A DNA stretch of 36,388 nt from Candidatus Scalindua sp. Its GTDB lineage: Bacteria; Planctomycetota; Brocadiia; Brocadiales; Scalinduaceae. Positions within the stretch are counted from its first letter, which is position 1; every line of letters begins with the position of its first letter. Positions 31,423-36,388 of this stretch are shown here, in pieces. The DNA lies in contig JAIQZU010000045.1 of assembly GCA_021776915.1 (NCBI GenBank), positions 1-36,388 on the forward strand, in the 5' to 3' direction. Made by a program: the position numbers and the translations under genes. The notes under the pieces were generated by a model. It did no database searches. It worked only from the letters and a program-made list of their open reading frames with translations, and was not told the origin of the DNA.

Positions 31423-34400
31423 TTATGCAGAGCTATGTATCTTAATTCTATTCCTTAAATACTTCCCCATGGTGAGATACAATGCTGGAAGTACAAATAA
31501 GGTTAGCAAAGTAGAAGTAGTTACACCACCAATTACCACTGTAGCAAGTGGTCGCTGAACTTCGGCTCCAACACCGGTTGAAATAGCCATTGGCATAAAA
31601 CCTGCCGCATCAGTGATAGCAGTTGCCATTACAGGAAGTAAACGTTGTTTGGCTGCGACCTTAACAGCTTCACCTAAAATAAGCCCTTCTTTCCTACACA
31701 TTCTGATAGAGGATACCAGAATCTGACCATTAAGGACGGCAATACCACTGAGGGCTATAAAACCAATTGCTGCGCTTACACTGAAAGGCATACCTCGACC
31801 CCATAGAGCAAAAACACCTCCTATAAATGCAAATGGAACACCTGTATAAATAATGAGAACATCAACAAGGTTTTTCAGGCAGAAGTACAACATAAGAAAT
31901 ATTAGCGAAAGTGCTATGGGTACAACAATCATAAATCGTATTCTGGAACGTTGCAGATGTTCAAACTGACCTCCCCACTCGGTTACATATCCATCAGGTA
32001 AACTCATTTCGTTCTCAATGCGAGTTCGTGCTTCTTGCACAAAAGAGGCTATATCCCTGTCTCTGACATTGCATTGTATCTTTATTAAACGACGTCCCCA
32101 TTCCCGATTTATAGTTGAATAACCTTCCGATTCTCTGACTTCAGCTAAATTACGAAGCGGCAAAATTTGCCCTGATTCAGTGGGGATGAGTGTGTTAGCC
32201 AGGGCATCGACATCTGTGCGTTGTTTTTCGGGCAACCTGACTACAAGCGGAAATCTCCTCTGTCCTTCAAAGATGTCACCTACCTGATGAATTCCAACCG
32301 TTTTAACGAGATTAAGCACGTTGCTTGCCGGAATACCGTATCTTGCAATCTGATCCTGGCTTACAACTACTTGAAGGGTAGGTTGTCCTGTAATCTGCTC
32401 TCCAGCAATATCTGAAACGCCTTTGACGCTCTTGAGAATTTCCTGCACCCTATTGCTGAGACGAACCAGTTCTTCAAAGTTGTCCCCATAAATCTTAATA
32501 CCCACGTCTGATCTGATGCCGGTAACCATCTCATTCAAGCGCATTTCAATGGGTTGGGTAAAGATCATATTTACACCAGGCAAGTCTTCAAGTTCTTCTT
32601 CCATTTGCTTGATTAGTTCAGCCTGAGTTCTCGCACGTTTCCATTGGTCTCCGGGATTAAGCGTGATAAAAATGTCTGTCAGTTCTATACCCATTGGGTC
32701 TGTTGCAACTTCGGCTGTTCCAATCCGACTCCAGATATTTTTAATTTCATCTGGAAAGAGTCCAAGCAGGAGTTTTTCAATGCGTGAATTGTAGGCAACG
32801 GCCTCCTCTATAGATACTCCGGCAAGGCGTATAATGTTAATGACGATAGAGCCTTCTTTAAGTATTGGTATAAATTCCCCTCCCAACCTGGTTCCGATAA
32901 CGGTAGTCCCTATTAGTAAAATAAACACAGTACCGAATAGTACATATTTCCATCGGAGTATCATTGTAAGCGAAGTTGTGTATCCTCTTTTTAAGATGCG
33001 TTCAATAAAACCTTCTTTTTCTCTTATTTTTCTAGGTAAAAAATAATAAGACAATATGGGTGAGAGTAATATGGCAATGGCCAGCGCACCAATCATTGCA
33101 AAGATAAATGTCCATGCCATTGGCCTGAACATCTTTCCTTCAATATCTTCCAGTGTCAGGATAGGGAGAAAGACAATTATGATAATACCCATGCCGAAAA
33201 TAATGGGACGGATAACCTCTTTACCGGATTCAGATATGCTTTGCAGACGTTCCATATTTGTCAATGGCCTTCCCAAATGCCGTTGCCTCTCGTTTAATTT
33301 TCGCATATTTATTTCTGTCATTACCACAGAACCGTCAACAATAATACCAAAGTCAATAGCCCCCATGCTCAATAGACTGGCTGCTATAGAAAATTCATAC
33401 ATACCGAAAATAGCAAAAAGCATTGAAATTGGAATTGCGATTGCTACAAGTAGACCAGCTCGAAAGTTGCCCAATATCAGGAATAATACTAAAACTACAA
33501 GTGTTGCCCCGTAAACCAAATTATGCTTTACTGTATTTATTACTTTATATATAAGATTAGTGCGGTCGTAAACAATCCCCACCTTTACATCTTCTGGCAG
33601 GGACTTGCGAACAATATCAAGACTCTTTTTTAATCTTTCAGTTACCTTTTTGCTATTTTCACCCATTAAGGCGAAACCAAGTCCCAGGACCACCTCTCCT
33701 TGCCCCCCGGCAGTTACTGCTCCCCGGCGGATTTCGTGTCCTATTGCCACTTCTGCAACATTCTTGATATAAACCGGAGCGCCTTTGTGGGCCTTCAGCA
33801 CTATGTTTTCTATCTGTTCAATTGAGCTAACCCGGCCCAGTCCATGTACAAGCAGAGATTGCCCTGCTGATACGACTCGTCCTCCACCCACGTTATGATT
33901 ATTTTGAGTAAGCGTTTCAAATACCTTGTTTAGAGTTAGTTTGTATTTTACCAGAGACTCAGGCGAGACTATAACCTGGTATTGCCGTTCAAAACCGCCC
34001 CACGAATTAACTTCAGCCACCCCAGGCACCTTTCTTAGTTCGGGTTTTATAACCCAATCGTGAAGAGTCCGAAGTTCATCCAGTGTGCGTTCGGGATTTG
34101 AAGATCGTATAATATAATGGAAAACCTCTCCAAGACCGGTGGAGATAGGGCCCAATTGCGGACGATCTATACCTTCAGGCAGATCAACGCTTATAAGCCG
34201 TTCCAGAATGAATTGACGAGCATCGTAAATGTTAGTGTTGTCATCAAATGTTGCAACAACTTGAGATAAGCCAAACTTTGATATAGAGCGCACGTTAATA
34301 AGACCTGAAAAACCGGATATGGATAGTTCAATTGGCAGTGTTATTTGTTGTTCAATTTCCGAGGGATTAAGATTAGACGCAACGGTATTGATCTGAACCT

Positions 34401-34533
34401 GTACAGGGGTAGTATCTGGAAATGCGTCTATGGGCGTATGCATTATAGAACGAACACCAATACCAATGAACACTGCAAAGAGTAACAGGATAACCATCCT
34501 GTTTTTTAGAGAGAATTCTATAATTTTATTCAT
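31423..34533 (-). CDS. czcA: CzcA-type heavy-metal RND efflux pump
   Basis: Inner-membrane proton-driven exporter of 1036 residues, the core of a tripartite system. The start NKIIEFSLKNRMVILLLFAV is typical of the heavy-metal (HME) branch. TM4 has IDFGIIVDGSVVMTE, giving Asp, Asp and Glu with spacings 6 and 7, as for CzcA Asp402/Asp408/Glu415; this favours divalent cations over Cu(I)/Ag(I). Two large periplasmic loops and twelve membrane segments are complete. ATG 34533 is used rather than GTG 34539 because the GGAGGG ribosome site is better spaced. Its start overlaps the adaptor's stop by 8 bases, so the two are translationally coupled. Confidence 0.95.
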   Translation of the reverse strand: MNKIIEFSLKNRMVILLLFAVFIGIGVRSIMHTPIDAFPDTTPVQVQINTVASNLNPSEIEQQITLPIELSISGFSGLINVRSISKFGLSQVVATFDDNTNIYDARQFILERLISVDLPEGIDRPQLGPISTGLGEVFHYIIRSSNPERTLDELRTLHDWVIKPELRKVPGVAEVNSWGGFERQYQVIVSPESLVKYKLTLNKVFETLTQNNHNVGGGRVVSAGQSLLVHGLGRVSSIEQIENIVLKAHKGAPVYIKNVAEVAIGHEIRRGAVTAGGQGEVVLGLGFALMGENSKKVTERLKKSLDIVRKSLPEDVKVGIVYDRTNLIYKVINTVKHNLVYGATLVVLVLFLILGNFRAGLLVAIAIPISMLFAIFGMYEFSIAASLLSMGAIDFGIIVDGSVVMTEINMRKLNERQRHLGRPLTNMERLQSISESGKEVIRPIIFGMGIIIIVFLPILTLEDIEGKMFRPMAWTFIFAMIGALAIAILLSPILSYYFLPRKIREKEGFIERILKRGYTTSLTMILRWKYVLFGTVFILLIGTTVIGTRLGGEFIPILKEGSIVINIIRLAGVSIEEAVAYNSRIEKLLLGLFPDEIKNIWSRIGTAEVATDPMGIELTDIFITLNPGDQWKRARTQAELIKQMEEELEDLPGVNMIFTQPIEMRLNEMVTGIRSDVGIKIYGDNFEELVRLSNRVQEILKSVKGVSDIAGEQITGQPTLQVVVSQDQIARYGIPASNVLNLVKTVGIHQVGDIFEGQRRFPLVVRLPEKQRTDVDALANTLIPTESGQILPLRNLAEVRESEGYSTINREWGRRLIKIQCNVRDRDIASFVQEARTRIENEMSLPDGYVTEWGGQFEHLQRSRIRFMIVVPIALSLIFLMLYFCLKNLVDVLIIYTGVPFAFIGGVFALWGRGMPFSVSAAIGFIALSGIAVLNGQILVSSIRMCRKEGLILGEAVKVAAKQRLLPVMATAITDAAGFMPMAISTGVGAEVQRPLATVVIGGVTTSTLLTLFVLPALYLTMGKYLRNRIKIHSSA

Positions 34534-36025
34534 CCACACAACCCTCCCCCAGACGAGATTTGAGGAATTCTGATTTTAATGTAAAGCTCCCTGCGACAAC
34601 TATCTTTTCACGAAGCGATATTCCTTCAAGAATCTCAATCTTATCATCGTTTCTACTACCCGGTACAACCCTGCGAATTTCGTAAAGATCGTCCGATAGC
34701 TTAACAAACAGGAAAGACTTTTTATTGAATCGCTGTATGGACTCAACAGGAACGTACAACCCTTTGTTAGATTGCTCAGACAAGAGTGAGCTTTTCCCAA
34801 ACATTCCGTGTTTTAACAGAAAATCCGGGTTTTTTACAATTGCACGACCCTTTAACATCCGGCTTTCTTCTTCTAAGCTAGAGGCCAGCCAGATTAAATC
34901 CCCATGCAGATTTTTCCCGGGAAGGCTATCAAAACTTGCTTCGACTGTATTACCGACCTTGAAAAAAGACAACATGTATTCCGGGATAGAAAGCTCAAGC
35001 CACATTGTAGATAAATCTGCCAGAGAAAAAAGGGTATCGCCACGTTTTACGGCCTCTCCTACAACAGCATTCCTCTCAATAATCGTTCCTGCAAATGGGG
35101 CGCGAATAGGAAAAACAGAAGTGCTTGATCGAGTTTCAACAATTCCTTTAACTTCGGCTTCTGTAAATCCGTAATTTAGAAGTTGCTGGCGTCTTGTATT
35201 AGTGGTGTTTGTAGCCACCTGGTATTCTGCCAGCGCTTGCTGATACTCACGTTGTGAAGATATCTTTTTTTCAAAAAGCCCTTTTTCCCGTTTATAAACC
35301 AGCTCCTTTAGTGTTTGATTTGCGATAGCAGTTAAATAATCTGCCTTTGCACTTGCGATCTCGGGTGAGACTATCTCGACCAAAACATCATCTTTAGACA
35401 CATATGCACCCACATCTACAAGGACACTTCGAATGACTCCTGAAGTTAAAGGTGTTATACGGGCAAGATAATTCATGTTGTAGGTGATCTGACATAGAAC
35501 ACTATGGGTGGCAGAAGGTTTATCTTCATTTGGGACGGTTGTAACCACACCTGCCTTTACGGCAGATTCAGGAGATTCCAAGCGGACCTTTAATCCCTGT
35601 CCAATATTAAGCGAGTTGCTCAACTCTGGGTGGCATATCCCACATTCTCGCTCAGGCACCCTGTGTTCTTCACAATAAAGTTCTACTGATGGTACTTCTC
35701 TGTTATTTGGTTTTAACTCAGGATGGCAAATAAAACATTCGTCTTCATAAACGCCATGTTCCTTACACCACAAACGATTTAAATTTTGACTAAGCACTTC
35801 TGATTTCATGACCGACTCAGGGTTGCAAATAGAACATTCATCCTCATAAACATTATGTTCATTGCACCATAATCGATTTGAGCTTCGGACAACATTTTCC
35901 ATTTGCTTATTATGAACTTCATTTGCGTAACAGTTCATATATTTAATCTGGATTAAAAGCAATGCCACAAAAATAATCCCTGACAAACAAAATACCCGGT
36001 TTTTCATACGTTGTTTATTTTTCAT
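34526..36025 (-). CDS. RND periplasmic adaptor with three Cys/His metal-binding repeats
   Basis: Membrane-fusion protein of 499 residues, linking the RND pump to the outer-membrane channel. After an N-terminal membrane segment (residues 10-30) come three copies of C-x2-H-x6-C-x2-C: Cys54-Cys67 (LWCNEHNVYEDECSICNPE), Cys87-Cys100 and Cys118-Cys131. From about 170 on it is a standard HlyD/CzcB adaptor: barrel-sandwich domain (VLVDVGAYVSKDDVLVEI), long helical hairpin and beta-barrel (IRAPFAGTIIERNAVVGEAV). Single copies of the Cys/His motif are common in related adaptors, so three are noteworthy. They could capture metal in the periplasm. It is coupled to czcA. No clear ribosome site; an alternative start is the ATG at 36007. 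Confidence 0.9.
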   Translation of the reverse strand: MKNKQRMKNRVFCLSGIIFVALLLIQIKYMNCYANEVHNKQMENVVRSSNRLWCNEHNVYEDECSICNPESVMKSEVLSQNLNRLWCKEHGVYEDECFICHPELKPNNREVPSVELYCEEHRVPERECGICHPELSNSLNIGQGLKVRLESPESAVKAGVVTTVPNEDKPSATHSVLCQITYNMNYLARITPLTSGVIRSVLVDVGAYVSKDDVLVEIVSPEIASAKADYLTAIANQTLKELVYKREKGLFEKKISSQREYQQALAEYQVATNTTNTRRQQLLNYGFTEAEVKGIVETRSSTSVFPIRAPFAGTIIERNAVVGEAVKRGDTLFSLADLSTMWLELSIPEYMLSFFKVGNTVEASFDSLPGKNLHGDLIWLASSLEEESRMLKGRAIVKNPDFLLKHGMFGKSSLLSEQSNKGLYVPVESIQRFNKKSFLFVKLSDDLYEIRRVVPGSRNDDKIEILEGISLREKIVVAGSFTLKSEFLKSRLGEGCVDE

Positions 36026-36167
36026 TTTATTAATACCAGTATGAATAAATTTTAAATATGCAGATTGATTAGACTTTGAAGGTGTACAGAGTAAATGAAT
36101 GTAGAGCTATCTTTATAGAAAATTATGACAACGCCTTAGGCGATGCACTTTGAAGAGGAATTTTTCT
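36026..36167. other. Intergenic stretch upstream of the adaptor gene
   Basis: No credible gene was found. It should contain the promoter of the adaptor-czcA operon on the minus strand, but no convincing hexamer pair is visible. Confidence 0.3.
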
Positions 36168-36293
36168 CTATAAGTTGTGCGCCACTTTAAGATTATCAGC
36201 CTTTACACGTTCTATAATTTCCTGGAGAGTAACATCATAACGCAGCAAGCTTTCAGGTTGGACAACGACATGGTATTGCCTTTCATATCCAAC
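36168..36293 (-). pseudogene. Internal fragment of an RND pump (porter domain)
   Basis: The minus strand has 41 codons reading VGYERQYHVVVQPESLLRYD and VTLQEIIERVKADNLKVA before a stop. This is equivalent to the porter-domain segment GFERQYQVIVSPESLVKY of the intact czcA in this window, about residue 180-220, but clearly diverged from it. No start is present. It is a remnant of another RND transporter. Confidence 0.7.
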
Positions 36294-36325
36294 TCTTTCG
36301 GAAAAGTGTTTTCAGGTTTTCTCTT

Positions 36326-36388
36326 TTAACATATTTCTTTCTTTCTTTCAAACCATCCGTAAAGCGTCGGTAGCACGATCAGGGTGAG
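36326..36388 (-). CDS. C-terminal end of a second RND pump (partial, runs off the window)
   Basis: Twenty codons to the window edge read LTLIVLPTLYGWFERKKEIC and a stop. The phrase TLxVLPxLY is the hallmark of the last transmembrane helix of CzcA/CusA-type pumps; the intact pump here has LTLFVLPALYLTMGKY. The rest of the gene, if intact, lies outside. The porter-domain fragment directly downstream shows that this locus has been rearranged. Confidence 0.7.
   Translation of the reverse strand, partial: LTLIVLPTLYGWFERKKEIC

Overview
The window is a moderately AT-rich piece of a Gram-negative bacterial chromosome. An outer membrane is implied by a Kdo transferase (WaaA), a lipoprotein, a tripartite metal-efflux system and an outer-membrane beta-barrel. 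Many long intergenic gaps, GC-rich intergenic palindromes and several housekeeping genes without a Shine-Dalgarno motif fit an environmental metagenome-type genome. A planctomycete (anammox-like) source is possible, but that is only an impression and nothing here proves it.

Layout. (1) 1-640 holds palindromic repeats and a likely promoter for a SulP transporter. (2) 641-11839 is mostly housekeeping: SulP transporter, small GGQ release-factor-like protein, GNA1162/DUF799-like lipoprotein, aquaporin, pgsA-ribBA (minus strand), then carA and carB, separated by a palindromic element. (3) 11840-15905 is a decayed accessory stretch. It contains a RelE-type toxin-antitoxin pair whose toxin is frameshifted, the N-terminal nuclease part of a type IIG restriction enzyme with an internal stop and a foreign 3' end, small ORFs, a start-less XRE antitoxin-like fragment and a 42-bp direct repeat. 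(4) 15906-21071 is a secA-waaA-metK run. (5) 21193-23703 is a compact divergent cassette lying between metK and ahcY. An XRE repressor and an ImmA/IrrE metallopeptidase are on one strand; a 35-aa basic small ORF and a 324-aa protein of unknown function are on the other. The minus-strand genes have a consensus promoter whose spacer is a perfect palindrome. (6) 23751-27432 carries ahcY, a coupled pair of unknown proteins and a small coiled-coil membrane protein. (7) 27481-36388 is a heavy-metal island. A MerR regulator with the exact cysteine spacing of mercury sensors and its own 19-bp-spacer promoter heads a minus-strand run of a thioredoxin-like protein, a GDCCVxC protein, an HMA-domain protein and a broken outer-membrane barrel. 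Upstream lie YnfA, a short CDF-like exporter, a CzcA-type RND pump with its adaptor, and fragments of a second RND pump.

How the parts work together. MetK makes S-adenosylmethionine and AhcY removes S-adenosylhomocysteine, so the two belong to one cycle that the XRE/ImmA cassette interrupts. The cassette looks like a repressor-protease switch (as in ICEBs1 ImmR/ImmA) guarding an undescribed small-ORF plus effector pair, and is the best candidate for a new system. The metal island couples sensing of thiophilic metal to periplasmic and cytoplasmic thiol proteins and to efflux across both membranes; no merA, merT or merP is present in the window.
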